A DNA stretch of 64,000 nucleotides from Tetragonia tetragonoides (Eukaryota; Streptophyta; Magnoliopsida; Caryophyllales; Aizoaceae). Where the stretch lies: positions 1,242,501 to 1,306,500 of the forward strand of contig CM076148.1 in NCBI GenBank assembly GCA_038025085.1. The letters run 5' to 3'. The translations under genes and the position numbers were made by a program. Shown in pieces: positions 1-12,199 of this stretch (position 1 is its first letter; each line of letters begins with the position of its first letter). The notes below the pieces were generated by a model. The model saw only the letters and a program-made list of their open reading frames with translations. It was not told the DNA's origin and ran no database searches.

Positions 1-113
1 CGAGGAATTCACCCACAACAATGTGAGCTTTCAAGTCTCATGGTCGGCGCGGTCAAGATTGCTTACTCATATGTTGCGTTCAAAGTGCTTGCATTGCATA
101 AATATATATATTT

Positions 114-566
114 GGGTGCGTTTGACAGAGTTGAACTTAATAAAATTGAACTGAATTCAACATCACTAAATTGGACACTACTAAATTGAATTGGCCGACA
201 CAACTTAATTGAATTGAACACAACTTGATATGTGAGACAAAAAGTATGTTTCTAAACTCAACACCATTGAACTGAATTGAACACCATTTAACTGAATTTG
301 AAATCACTGAATTGGGGTGCGTTTGATAGAGCTTATACAGACAGTTCAGTTCATGTATCAATTAAATGACTTGAAATTTAGTTAATTGATGTCCAACTCA
401 GTTCAATAGTGATGAGTTCAAAATTATAGTTTTTGTCTCACATATCAAGTTGTGTTCAATTCAGTTCAGTTGCGTCCAGTTCTGTTTAGTAGTGTTCAAT
501 TTAGTAATGTTGAATTCAGTTCGGTTCAGTTCAGTTTTGGTAAGTTCAGCTCTATCAAACGCACCC
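114..566. mobile_element. MITE-like inverted-repeat element (outer)
   Basis: The left end GGGTGCGTTTGACAGAG and the right end (reverse complement GGGTGCGTTTGATAGAG) form terminal inverted repeats of about 25 bases. The interior is built from repeated TTGAATTGAAC/GTTCAGTTCAGTT words, so it is largely self-complementary. There is no coding capacity. The flanks TTT and TTA are a weak 3-bp target duplication of the PIF/Harbinger kind. It overlaps a second inverted-repeat pair at 315-622. Confidence 0.65.
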
Positions 567-622
567 TTAACACTTAAATTGAACTGAACTAACCAGACCA
601 TATAAGCTCTAACAAACGCACC
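315..622. mobile_element. Second, interleaved MITE-like element
   Basis: Left end GGTGCGTTTGATAGAGCTTATA pairs with the right end at 601-622, whose reverse complement is GGTGCGTTTGTTAGAGCTTATA. Possible ATT target duplications flank it. Its ends are related to the outer element at 114-566 but carry a different subterminal word (CTTATA instead of GAACTTA). The two pairs interleave rather than nest cleanly, which suggests insertion of one relative into another followed by rearrangement. Confidence 0.55.
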
Positions 623-1270
623 ATTAGAAGTACTTTACAGTTGAAATGGTCATAATATCTTAATTAACGTCTTGAAACAATAATAAAAAGGTCATAGTCG
701 ATTATGTCCCAATTCGAACCAATAATGTTTGAATTGAACCCCGCAGATTATTCTAAATCATCGATATTAAGGAGCGTGAAAGGAGGAAGAAGCTTGTTGG
801 TAGCTAGCTAGCTGTTTACATTGACATTAGTCAATAGTCATCACAAGAATGCATGAAAGTATCTCACTTGACATACATAACAAATTAAAATAACACTTTT
901 AGATGTAATATGATCTGTCGGTCCAAAGTGTAGGGTTTTGAAATTTGTATGACATCAAATGGAAAGACCTTTTATGTGGGAAATGAATTCAAGGAAGGAC
1001 AATATATACAATAATAATCTAGCTAGCTACTTAATTGAAAGCCCATAATTGTTTTTTGACAAACAAAAATCAACAAAAGATGCCTTGTTTTAGTGAAGGA
1101 AGTATCCACGATGCCCACCCCCCACCAAACAAGTCTTCATGTATACTGTGTATAATAATCTTATATATTTATATCATGAATCTTCATTCTTCACTACAAG
1201 AAAATAGGCAATTTGCGACTAAAATCTCCGCCCAACTCTAATATCATGAATCTGCTTGGGTTATCTTTTA

Positions 1271-1447
1271 TATGTACTCCTTTCTATCGATATTATTATA
1301 AAACATCATAAAAATTCATAAAAGACAGAGGATTTATATATTACTCAGTACACTAGTAATATGTACCCCTTTCTATCGTTATTATTATAAAACATCATAA
1401 AAATTCTTATAAGACGAGTTTATATATATTAACTCAGTACACTAGTA
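1271..1447. repeat. Tandem duplication, about 88-bp unit
   Basis: Unit 1 (1271-1357) and unit 2 (1360-1447) both run from TATGTAC.CCTTTCTATCG through AAACATCATAAAAATTC to ACTCAGTACACTAGTA, with a few substitutions and small indels. Non-coding. Confidence 0.85.
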
Positions 1448-2500
1448 CCACGTACATATATGTTTGTATCGATAAGGTAAAAGGGGTAACGATTGATAGA
1501 TAATAATTACTATGAAAAAGTTAATGAAATTTCATCAGAAGGCCAAGAAGAATTAAATTTATCCTGATGTAAAAATTAACAAGGAGATAAATTCTCTAAA
1601 AGAGTAATTTTAGCCATATAATTATTCTATGTTTTTAAATAAAAATTATAACTTCAAATATGAGAGTCAAATGTGGTTGCTTTTTTCTTTCTGAAAACAT
1701 GTTTTTTTGCTAGGTCTAGTTTTCTTTTTTTTGGTGCGATTTTGCTAGGTCTAGTTTAAGATAGGTGGTCAGCAATACTTCTATCTTCACTATAACAAAA
1801 ATCCAAATCACTAACTTATATATCATGAAAATTCAATCAATTATTTTATGTTGAAGAAAATTTACTTGTATTTTGAAGTAATAAGAGACCTACCCCAATT
1901 AAATAATTACTTGTATTGTAGCAAAATCTTGATTGATCTTTTTTGTGTTCAAATGGCGATTCTCTAAGCAAAGTGTCACACAATGGGGCCCTTTAATGAG
2001 CCATGCGTCTACATAAGTCTTCGAAGTTTCTTCATTGTATATTAATCAAGATTGAATGATTGAGGTTGAGGGCCTATCAACAACCTAACAACTCCCATAT
2101 AATACCAAAGATTTCTATACCATGCAAGTAAGCCACGTGAGTAGTTGCGTTTTTTTGTCAACACCAATCTCAGTCAGCGCCATACCCCTAGCCTATTTAA
2201 TTGTCTTTCTATTTTGGTTGGACTATATTCATTACTTGGATAGGATGAAGTCTACTTATGATGCATAATCAACAAGTAGTTAGTATGATTGGTTCAAAAC
2301 GTATTTTTATCTCTTAACCAAGGTCGATGATTCGAATCTTGGAAATAGACTGAGACACTGCTTGCATGTTTCACTTTACTTCTTTGTGGACTATCCTGAT
2401 ACAAACATAATTAATCATGACCCAAATACTTTAGGATGAACATGTAGTCGTTGTTGAAGTGGATATGGGTCCCACATGAAAGATTTAGTGGTCTTGAAAA

Positions 2501-2825
2501 TGCATATAAACAAGTGGGTTACTCTATCTATTGCTAATTGGTTTTGGGTTGGAACCTCACTTGTTTTGTATGTATATGTGCTCACTTGTTAATGTCCAAT
2601 TAGTAAAATTTATCATGGATTCAGCGGGTTTTATACTGTCTTTATGTGACCCTTAATGACCCACGCGCGTGTGACTGACCCATATATAGTAGGGCTTCAA
2701 TTGGTCCACACTTCAGCCCGTAATAGATCTTTTCATGAGAGCATATAAGTAAGTGGGTTACTCCAACCATTACCAATTGATTTTGAGTTGAAACCTCACT
2801 TATCTTGTAATATGTGTGCTCACGT
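2501..2825. repeat. Diverged direct repeat pair
   Basis: Segments 2501-2590 and 2741-2825 share GCATATAA..AAGTGGGTTACTC and the following TTG(G/A)TTTTG(G/A)GTTG(G/A)AACCTCACTT word, with about 150 bases between the copies. Non-coding. Confidence 0.75.
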
Positions 2826-2890
2826 CTATACCAAAAAAACAAAGTCTACTTGTGCATGAATTAAAATGGCAAATTAAGATCATACAATTA

Positions 2891-3152
2891 CTCCCTCCGT
2901 TCCTATGAACTGTATCATTTGTCTATTTGGGATGTTTTCATAAAATTCTAACATTTATCAATATGATAAACAATTTTCTAATGAAATACCACTTTACCCT
3001 CAGTTTTGTAAAATTTAAAACCTACATCTATTCTCCCTAATACCTTATTGATATTGAGGGTATAAGGAAAAAATAAGTGCCAAAATCAGTTTACCTTGAT
3101 TTTTATGTGAAAACAAATACTCTAGTAGAGTGTTATATGAACGGAGGAGCAG
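2891..3152. mobile_element. Stowaway-type MITE
   Basis: The left terminus CTCCCTCCGTTCCTATGAAC and right terminus (reverse complement CTGCTCCTCCGTTCATATAAC) are the classic Stowaway/Tc1-mariner inverted repeats. The element is flanked by TA on both sides (2889-2890 and 3153-3154), is 262 bp long, AT-rich inside, and has no coding capacity. Confidence 0.88.
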
Positions 3153-3154
3153 TA

Positions 3155-5325
3155 AACATTTTCTTAATATATAATTATAAACACACATTTTTCCAATTTC
3201 CTAAAACATGTTCCCATCATGCATAGCAACCTTAGCTACTTTCTTTCGATCTATTCTGCCCTTTTCCAATTTTTTCTCCTTTTTTCTGTTTTTTCCACCC
3301 TCGCTCTTTGGGTTCATTCTACAATCCACTAGCTCTTAATCAAAAGCACCAAATCCCTCACGTTTAAAACCTGATTTTATTTTTTATTGATTGAAAAGGC
3401 AAACCAATGGGCCTTCCTTTTCTTTTCCCCAATTTTATACTTCTATATTTTAATTTACTTTTTACAGACTATCACTCTACCAGTGATTAGTGAATTACAG
3501 TACCTTTTTGGACATAAAGAATCCGTATTGTGGACTATTTCTCGTAGGTCTTATAACTTTGGACCACACAAATTCCTGGCTTAATTCCCTTCACTTACTT
3601 TTTTGTCTCCCGTTCTGGCCTCGCTCCCCCATCAGATTTTTATTTAAAGTCCTAAAAAGTGACTACTTGATTAGTAAAACTTATTATATGTATGGTGAAT
3701 GCTTGTACTACCCTCTTTTATACTGCGGTTCTATGTATGAAGTATCAGTTTTTTTATTTGGAGGTATCATTATTTTGTATGATGCTATCACTTTTTTGCT
3801 TACAAGTAGCACGTTTTATATATGAACCCGCTTTATATACTCTTATTTTTTATTTTTCTTTTGTTGAAATGTACTACTCAATATTATACAATAGTGTGTG
3901 AATGGATTATTCCTCGATGATTCTAAAGTTTGTTAGGTCGGAGTTTTAGGCCAAGTATATGAATTTGAAAAATAAAATAAAATTTGAAATTGTTGGATTC
4001 TCACACGATTAATCTGAATTGACGAATCTATATATGTTGACAAATAACCCTTACTTTCGCGGTTTCGCCAATCCAAACCCCCCCAAAAAAAAAATGAAAC
4101 CCAACTTTAACTCTAAAATCCACTCTCTAGGTCTTTTCTTTATATAGGCAGTCAATTTTATCAAGCCGCACCGTTTTGCTTTTACTAGTAGTTACATGGT
4201 TTCTGGTGTGTGATGTTGAAGTTTCTTCGCTAGAAGACCCTGGCAATCAAGTCACGGTATGTAATTAAAGAAAAGAAGCTGCCTGATACATTTCAATAAG
4301 GGTACGTCAAACGCTTGAATTTGGTGGTCTTGCAAAGAAAATAGGATTACTTTAATTAAATAGAAAAATATATGTCCTCCAGCTCATCCAAAAACAAAAA
4401 ACAAAATACAAAACAAAAAGGTTATTATCAATGATAAAATTCACTTGGACTTTTCATGACTTTCTAAAATGACATTTTTTTCCTTTTTTGCTTTGGAAAA
4501 GCGGCTTTTGACACTATCAACATGAAAAGTTGCCTCCAGTATTGTTAAGAGGATCGAATAGGATGGGGCAAAATTGAAGAGAGGTTGGCTTATTTGTAAA
4601 TAAGTTGCAATGTGTACATTAAGTTATATGTTTAAACCTCATGAAGAGCATCTACATAAATTAATTTGTGAAATACCCGAAATCGTGCTTTTAGCCACGT
4701 CCAAAGAGGAAGGAAGTTCCTCTTTGTTAGACAAAAAAAAAGAAAGAATAAGGGGGCAAAATCTGACCATTAAGGACTTATTTTTAAATAAATATTTGCT
4801 AATTTGCAAGGAGGTTGAGGTATTAAATCAATCATCTATGGTGCTTGAGAGGCAAGGTTGAGTATAATCTTCTTTTTTGTTACATTTTTTGAGCTTATTT
4901 ATCAATCTTCTATAATCTTGAGCAAGTGCCATGAACTCCTCAACAAAGTTTAAGTGAAAAGTCTATGTCAAGCATTGCTATTGACAAGCATGTTACATTG
5001 CGGATTGACTTGCCAACTTTGGAGTTCTTCACACAATTCTCAAATGAAAGCTAAGCGCTATATTTATAATTTACATAAAATTGTATACTAGATAATGCAT
5101 ATCTAGCTATGGCCAACCTACATATATACTATTAGAGTTTGTAATTAATTTTGTTATTGTTGTTTTTCTTCCTGGGTTTTAGCCCCTCTCTTACGGACGA
5201 AAAAAAGAAGATAATAATTAAACTTTATAACCTATATCTAAAAAAATCAAAGCCCAAGGTCTCAAACCAAGCCCTCCAATTTAGTACTAGTTTTTATTAA
5301 TTGATTAAGAAGAGAAAGATTATTA
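3155..5325. other. Intergenic, no gene recognised
   Basis: Only short open frames occur (for example 4610-4861 on +, 83 codons), none resembling a known family. I see no repeats with convincing ends. Confidence 0.55.
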
Positions 5326-5503
5326 GGGCATAATCTTTTCGTCGTTTTCATGATGCATTCCGTTCCGTTTGAGGTGTTCGGCGTTTCGCATTTTGTACTT
5401 CATTTTGTCTCACATTTTCTTTCAATATATGTATCACGCCGTTCCATTCAATTCAATTCCGTTCCTCACCGCTCCACATCATTCTATTGAAGAGAACAGG
5501 GCC
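5326..5503. mobile_element. Small PIF/Harbinger-like MITE
   Basis: The inverted ends GGGCATAATCTTTTC (left) and GGCCCTGTTCTCTTC (right, reverse complement) are flanked by TTA at 5323-5325 and 5504-5506, the 3-bp target duplication typical of Tourist/Harbinger elements. The element is 178 bp with no coding capacity. The match between its ends is imperfect, so it is an old copy. Confidence 0.6.
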
Positions 5504-5834
5504 TTACAAGCCGAAGGCCGGTGTTGGCATAGTCAATAGATAGGAGCATGTCCATATGGATTATAGACTTTCTAAAGTCCAAACAATTGATGAGCTAAGA
5601 AAAAAAGAAAAAGGAAAAAAAAAGTCCAAGCAATTGAGCAGAAGACTCGGTCCCACTTGAAACAAAACAGTCAACGTAATAAGATCCGAAACGTGGGTGT
5701 GTAAATCCACGGGACTCATCCTCTGAATTCTGAACTTCTCAAGAATCTCAACTCAACGCCTGCACTGCATCTGTAAGCTTGGTGGGCCCAGTCAACTTCT
5801 CTTCCAAATCCAATCTTACCTCCTCTCCATCTAT

Positions 5835-6218
5835 GTATGAATGTATCCAAAACCCATACTGGTATTGTCTTTTTATGCTTCATCATGAACTTAATTAATA
5901 CTGTACAATAAAATATTGGAGGTTTGAAGACAATTTGTAAGAAATAAAATTTTCACACCTTATTTTCAAAAATTGTGTCCCTGTAATCGTATGACTCAAG
6001 TATGACATGGTCATTTTTTTTTAAAAAAATAGAAGATTTATTAATAGATAGTTATAGATCACAATTTTTAGAGCTTTTAGTATGAATGTCATATATTTTT
6101 CTTTTATCAAAACCGTACATTGTACGGGTATTAATCTAGTGTATGAATGTATCCAAAATCGATACTGGTATTGTCTTTTTATGCTTCATCATGAACTTAA
6201 TTAATACAGTAAAATATT
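5835..6218. repeat. Direct repeats bracketing a Helitron end
   Basis: Copy 1 (5835-5917) and copy 2 (6141-6218) share GTATGAATGTATCCAAAA and the following ATACTGGTATTGTCTTTTTA word, continuing through TTCATCATGAACTTAATTAATAC. Copy 2 begins one base after a Helitron-like CTAG terminus. The pair is therefore probably a duplicated host segment separated by, or captured with, the element. Confidence 0.75.
6113..6139 (+). mobile_element. Helitron-like 3' terminus
   Basis: A perfect 6-bp stem with 3-base loop (CCGTAC ATT GTACGG, 6113-6127) lies nine bases before CTAG (6136-6139), which is followed by T. A short hairpin about 10 bases upstream of CTRR with insertion before T is the diagnostic 3' structure of plant Helitrons. 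I could not fix the 5' TC end; it probably lies in 5918-6060. No Rep/helicase coding sequence is present, so any element is non-autonomous. Confidence 0.65.
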
Positions 6219-7900
6219 AGTGATCAAAATATTCACAAATCACCTCATTACTGAATTTTTATAAAAATTTTGATAGAAAATTACTGGATTTTTTTTAAAA
6301 TTTTGATAGATAAAATTATTGGAGTTAATTAGGAAAGAAAAACAACTAAATTTTACAAAAATAAAATTTAGAAACATCTTCTAAATCGAACAACCAACCA
6401 GGGCTTAATTTAGGAAGCAAACAGTCTACCACCATGCATATTTGACTCGAATGTTATTAGGTGTATTGTGAGAAAAGTTTGAGGTTGAAACCACTTTTGA
6501 TAATATCACAAGAGCGTATATGAAACGGTCTTTTAATAAGACGTGTGTCATTTTAATTTTGCTAGAAATAAGAATCATTGTTTAAAATAAGTGACTAGCT
6601 AGTAGCTACTAAACGTATGTCAATAAAAGTGGTCCATGTATATTCATGATACCACATTTGTGCCAGCGCCATCTGTTTTATTTTCTTGTCACCTAATGAA
6701 AACATTTATCGAAGAAGAAAAATACAGGAAAAAAATTGACAATAACAACAAAAGAGTCGTATTCTTAAAAATTGACTTTCTAATTATTGCAAAGACATAT
6801 TCAATGTACATTACTAAAACGCATTAACCACCACAAATACTTTTTACCCATAATAAAGAACACTAACTTTTTCTTCCCTATTTTAGGTTCTGAGTAAAAT
6901 CAATAAATCAGCCATTGCTTGACAACATACAATAATATTCTCATACGGGATACTCATTACCTTAATTATCTAGTTTTGAGTTTTAATATTTTGATCATTT
7001 ATTGATCTTTAGACGATGACCAGCCGTTGCAAGTTTACTATGAGATCGAGAATAAATTCTCTGTGAATCGTAATATTCACATCTATGCCCCTGTTTTGTT
7101 GAGATATCGCGGCTATCAAGATTTTTTCACCTAACGCTTAATCCAATTTAATAACAATTTCTAGTTTTCATAAAAGTATTAGTACAATTAAACACTGCCG
7201 GCTAACAGCTTTTTATTGAGAAATAAGTGTACGTACTACCAATTAATTACCAATGTAATACTGACTAGTATACATCAAAGACACATTAAAATCAAACAAT
7301 TAAAATTAAAGAATTATAATTAAGTGAGAATAGTATAGAGAGAATAAGGGCGTGTTTGGATGATGGGAAAATATGTGGAGTTTGAATAAGGTCACGTGGA
7401 AGGCGCCGCAACCCACGGGGCGGTGGTATATTTCTTAGAGAGAAGAAAGAACGAGTCAACTTCCTTTTTGACGAAATGTAGACGAAACTCACCTATCCCC
7501 ATCTTTCTCCATTTCCCTCCCTTTCTTCTCTTCTCTTCTTTATTTTTTGTTCTCTCTCACTCTTACGCACCGCCTGACGTATTTTCATTTTCCCCCAAGT
7601 ATTTCCCCATCGTCTACTATCCATAAGCTAAGGTAGACGGTAGTCCATTCCATAACATTTTCCATTTTTGTCCTTATGGAATCGTTATTGACGAGCAAGC
7701 TTAGTGTGAGACCAACTTACACTATAATGGATTCGTTATTTAGAAAATGTAGCGGTCATTTATTATGAACAATGACCTTTATTTTACTAAAAATAATAAT
7801 ACTCATCTCAACCTAACTTACTTTTATAAGATCGTTTTATAAAAGTTTTTGTGTTGTTTTTCATATCATTGTATTTTTTTGTCAAACAAACAAACAAATA
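6219..7900. other. Intergenic, upstream of the WRKY gene
   Basis: No gene recognised. It contains a pyrimidine-rich stretch at about 7495-7565 and a W-box core on the minus strand near 7454-7460 (TTGACT). Nothing else is supportable. Confidence 0.5.
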
Positions 7901-8330
7901 CTTTCTTCGTTTCTGAAAAACCTTAACATCTATTTTTACACGGTCTCTAATGTACCACTTTGACCTTAAATTATGGGTGAGGATGCTCTGCTGTTCTTGC
8001 AGTCCTTGCAATCTAACCCTAAAATTGGTCTTCCTCTTTTTTGGGTCTTGGATTGCAGGGAATTTTGGGGATTAGAGGGGAGCGATAGAGAGAAGAGAAA
8101 CTGATCCCCTACTGTAGAGGATCTAAACTCTTAAATTATTGTATCTATATAAATGTATAAATTATAAGAAATATGATTTTTCAAAACTACTACTTAGTTA
8201 AAATGAATCCAACAACAACATTTATATATTATAAATTCTTATATTTTTTTTCATAAATCAATAGTTAAAGTTTGTAAAGTTTGAACTTCGAAAATCAAAT
8301 GTTAAGGTTCTTCTATAAATGAACAGGTAG
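7901..8330. mobile_element. Degenerate Stowaway-like inverted-repeat element
   Basis: The left end CTTTCTTCGTTTCTGAAAAA then CCTTAACAT and the right end (reverse complement CTACCTGTTCATTTATAGAA then GAACCTTAACAT) form imperfect inverted repeats with TA on both flanks. At 430 bp it is longer than a typical Stowaway, and bases 7980-8110 may be a nested insertion. It lies within 220 bp of the WRKY start codon, so it forms part of the proximal promoter. Confidence 0.55.
7960..7965 (+). promoter_or_regulatory. W-box in WRKY gene promoter
   Basis: TTGACC matches the WRKY-binding W-box. A second core (TTGACT, minus strand) lies near 7454-7460. Group II WRKY genes are often auto- or cross-regulated through such sites. 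Occurrence by chance is possible; function is inference. Confidence 0.3.
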
Positions 8331-8548
8331 TAATAAACAAACCAAGTATATTTGTTTAGGCGGAATAAAACAAAACGACGTAGTGAGAGAGAGCGAAGAA
8401 TTTGGTCTACGTTCTAAACCCTTTTAATAGGCATCATCTGTGTTCAGTTAAAAGACTTGAAAGACTCTTCTTTCTCCCTCTTTCTCTCTCCTTCCTTCTC
8501 TCTCCTTCCTTCTCTCTCTCTTCTTAAGCTACCATTCTTATTAATTTG

Positions 8549-10075
8549 ATGGACGGTAGTAGAGGCTGTGGATCATCACTTGCCCTTCAATCAGATCATC
8601 ATCATCTTTATCACCCTCTTTTCTTCACTACTGCTAGTGGATCCAATAATCTTTACAATAACCAGCACCAGCTTATCATTAATAAACACCAGCAGCTTAA
8701 TCATAATACTATGAAAGGTAATGAATTTATGATGAATCTCAACCGTCGAGATAATCATAATCATAATCATGAAGCTGATGCTGATGATCAAAGGGATGAA
8801 GATATTAACAAGGTTGTAGTTGGTGAAGTTGATTTCTTCTCTGATAATCGTGATAAGATTATCAATAGTAGTGTAAATAATAATGATCATTATCGTCTCG
8901 ATCATAATCATAATCATAATCATAATCATCGTCGTGTTAAAGAAGAGAATTCAAATTCTCGTGATTCTCATCAACCAACTGCTCCAGCTGATGATAATAA
9001 TCATTCCAGACCTGGCCTGCTCGATGTAAATGTAAGTTCTCATTTATTGTTTTTTTTTTTATTTAATTTTTTTTTAGATAAGATAATTGTGGACTAGGTT
9101 AGTTCATTCATTTACTTAAATCACTAGTCTCATATCCTACCTAAATTTCTTTAGCTTGCTTGCCGTGAGTAACAGGAAGACGATACAATCAAAAAGAAGA
9201 AAAATTAGTAGTCGTATAGTCGCACATCATATTTTTAGCTGGCCTGGCCCATTTTCAATTTTGTTATTATTATTATTATTATTATTAATAAGAATATTCA
9301 AACCTAGACACATAATTGAAAATCGAACTTCAATTTCCTTTTTTTTTTTTTTTTTTTTTTTTAAAAGTAAATCGAACCTCAATTTCATCAGCTACTAGAC
9401 TGTGATTTATCAGTCTCTTATTACTTTTTTTAGTTGTAGTCAATTTTTTTCCTTTTTTTTTATTTATTTATCATAAAGCACTATTTATTGTTCATTTTTA
9501 CTAGATTTTTTTTACCCTGTCTAGGCGAGAGCCTCTTTGAAGGTATTGGGGTATGTTAATGTTTTACTAGATGTTTTCACGTTTATAACTATGTGGTATA
9601 TTTTTGCACAAAAAAACAACAACTATGTAGTATATTTTTTTATGCGTATAATTGTTATTAATGAATAAGATGATGTTGTACCATATGGGTGGGTAATTAA
9701 GACATGGGACAAAATTAAGTACATGAAATGAAATGAAACAAATATCATTACCAAATACTACTTATATTAATGTTATGGTAAAAAACAAAAAAAAAAAATA
9801 ATTGTAAGACACTATACTGAATTAGTACAAATAGTACTATGAATAATCCCACCAACAAAAATTAAATTTATACTCCATATCATTTAATATAAGAGAAGTC
9901 ATTTATCACATCTAATTTTATTAATTAAATTTGGATTCACAGACTGGGCTACATCTTCTCACGACCAACACTGGAAGCGATCAGTCCACAATAGATGATG
10001 GCGCTTCTTCTGATGCAGAAGACAAGCGAGCCAAAAATGAGGTAAATTCCAATTTTTATTTATTTTTTTAAACAA

Positions 10076-10128
<53 letters not shown>

Positions 10129-12199
10129 TGTGTAGTTCTTTAAACTAATGTGTATATGATGTGATGATCAGCTAATAGTACTTCAAGCGGAGCTAGAACG
10201 AATGAACACCGAAAATCAGAAGTTAAAGACTAAGCTAGAACAAGTAAAACACAGCTACAATGACCTACAATTTCAATTCGCAGCGTTGATCCAACATCAA
10301 CAACTTCAAAGGGGAGAAAACACCCAACAACATGAGGTATTATTGCATTCGATCGACTATTTTCTCGATAGCATTCTAAACATATTTTCTAATGATAAAA
10401 TTACGAGCATGTGCATCGCACAGGACATACATCTAGTAGTCAGTAATTTGATGATATATATTCATATATGTTATGTATAGGTAATGCAAGGAAAGGCTGA
10501 AGAGAAGAAACACATAGTACCACGGCAATTCTTAGACTTGGGTCCTAGTGCGAATAACAATAACGCTGAGACAGACGAATTGACGTCCCAAACGTTATCT
10601 AGCGATGAGAAAATGGTTGATCGTTCAGCTGGTTCGTCACACAACAACATGGAAGTAGGATCAAGGAATAATAATGGACATGATCATGGGAAAGGGATTA
10701 GGGAAGAAAGTCCCGAGGGCTCGGATGCTCAAGGTTGGGCGTCGAATAAGGTGCCTAAGTTGAGTCCCTTGGGTAATAAGGGTACTAACGCGGTTGATCA
10801 AGCAGCAGCCACGGAAGCTACGATGAGGAAAGCTCGTGTCTCGGTTCGAGCTCGGTCTGAAGCACCTATGGTAAGTAATTTAGTTACAACTTTGATGTAT
10901 CGGTTTGAGTTTTTACGTATTATGGACTTTAGCCTATGAGTGTGTTCTTTTCCGGTGAACTGAAGTCCTGAACTGAGCTGAATAGTCATTTGTGAGAGAA
11001 AAAGTAGATCAATCATTAATTCCACTAATTAAACTGAATTGAACTTATCCAATTACGCACCCCATGTATACATATGTAAGAAGTGTAATGAATTGGATTC
11101 TTTTGTTGAATGTAGATAAGCGATGGATGTCAATGGCGAAAATATGGACAGAAGATGGCTAAGGGAAACCCTTGTCCTCGAGCTTATTATCGGTGCACCA
11201 TGGCTGTTGGTTGTCCTGTGCGCAAACAAGTATGTATTCTTTTCAAATATATCTACTCCTTTAACTTTGAAATTTTCATTATCAATCAATTAACCCTGTA
11301 ATTTGAAACTAATCCAAATTGGCATTGTGTTCGAACCAACTCAACCAAAACTTTAAATGGATGGTTAGAGGTCCAATCAATGTTATATTCCGACATAAAT
11401 GATAACGTTTAGAGTCATGTCCTAGCTATGTATGACCGAGGACTAATGTAGCCATTGTTACAAAAATTGTTAACAGGTTCAAAGGTGTGCTGAAGACAGG
11501 TCAATATTGATCACAACATACGAAGGCAACCACAACCACCCACTACCACCAGCGGCCATGGCGATGGCTTCAACCACTTCAGCAGCGGCGAGCATGCTCC
11601 TATCGGGCTCAATGCCTAGCGGGGACGGGCTAATGAACCCGAATTTCCTAGCAAGAACCATACTCCCTTGTTCATCAAGCATGGCAACAATATCAGCCTC
11701 AGCTCCATTCCCAACTGTCACCTTAGACTTAACACATTCACCAAACCCTCTTCAATTCCAAAGACCACAAGTGCCCCAACAAGCTACACATTTCCAAGTT
11801 CCTTTCCCAACACAAAATAATGGTCAAGTTTCTCAAAATCTTATGGCCTCAATGCCCCAATTATTTGGACAAGCATTGTACAACAATAACAACAATAATA
11901 ACAATCAATCAAAGTTTTCTGGCCTACATTCATCTTCACCAGCAGCACAACTTCAACAACTATCTAATAACCAAAATGCAGGGTTTGCTGACACTTTGAG
12001 TGCAGCCACTGCTGCTATTACATCCGACCCCAACTTCACGGCGGCGCTTGCAGCCGCAATCTCGTCGATCATTGGTGGTGGTGGTGGCGCCCGACCACAG
12101 CCCGAAAATGGTGGTGGGAGCTCCCCAAGTGGTGGTGGTGGTGGTGCAACTACTAGTGGCAATAATAACGTCAACTCTAGTAGTAGCATGCAACAATAA
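8549..12199 (+). CDS. WRKY transcription factor, group IIb (WRKY6/31/42-like)
   Basis: A nuclear DNA-binding factor that recognises W-boxes. The gene has six phase-0 exons: 8549-9031, 9943-10041, 10172-10336, 10481-10870, 11116-11229 and 11477-12199, all with GT-AG introns, giving 657 residues. The N-terminus has a VDFFSDN motif (residues 94-100). Exon 2 encodes the TGLHLLT region conserved in IIb proteins. Exon 3 (residues 195-249) is a leucine-zipper-like coiled coil. Exon 4 begins with the PRQFLDLG motif. Exons 5-6 hold the single WRKY domain, with WRKYGQK at 386-392 and zinc ligands C406, C412, H436 and H438 (C-X5-C-X23-H-X-H). The intron that splits the domain just before VQR is the intron type of groups IIa/b. 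Family members are linked to senescence, defence and phosphate responses. The ATG at 8549 follows a CT-rich leader (8460-8526). The protein carries unusual His/Asn runs (residues 68-75 and about 115-130) and Gly-rich runs near its C-terminus. The gene looks intact. Confidence 0.95.
10080..10133. repeat. Poly-T and (GT)n microsatellite in WRKY intron 2
   Basis: About 36 T residues followed by about nine GT units, 38 bases before the exon 3 acceptor region begins. It is probably highly length-variable; it may serve as an extended polypyrimidine tract, but that is inference. Confidence 0.85.
10940..11066. repeat. MITE-like fragment in WRKY intron 4
   Basis: GTGTGTTCTTTTC at the left and GAATTGAAC...ACGCACCCC at the right resemble the TTGAATTGAAC-rich inverted-repeat family seen at 114-622. 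The words GTGTTCTTTTC and TGTGAGAGAAAG also recur at 57340-57395. The inverted ends are weak, so this may be a decayed copy. Confidence 0.35.

Larger units (their letters stand above)
623..2888. other. Intergenic, no gene seen
   Basis: AT-rich sequence with no open frame resembling a protein family. It contains the two local duplications annotated separately and a CACTACAAGAAAA word at 1192, which resembles a CACTA-transposon terminus; no partner end was found nearby. Confidence 0.6.

Noticed and set aside
4610..4861. 83-codon forward frame
   Set aside because: No family resemblance, no splice partners, no codon pattern different from surrounding AT-rich DNA.
8591..8929. 112-codon minus-strand frame of Met-Ile repeats
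   Set aside because: It is the antisense of the His/Asn codon repeats in WRKY exon 1.
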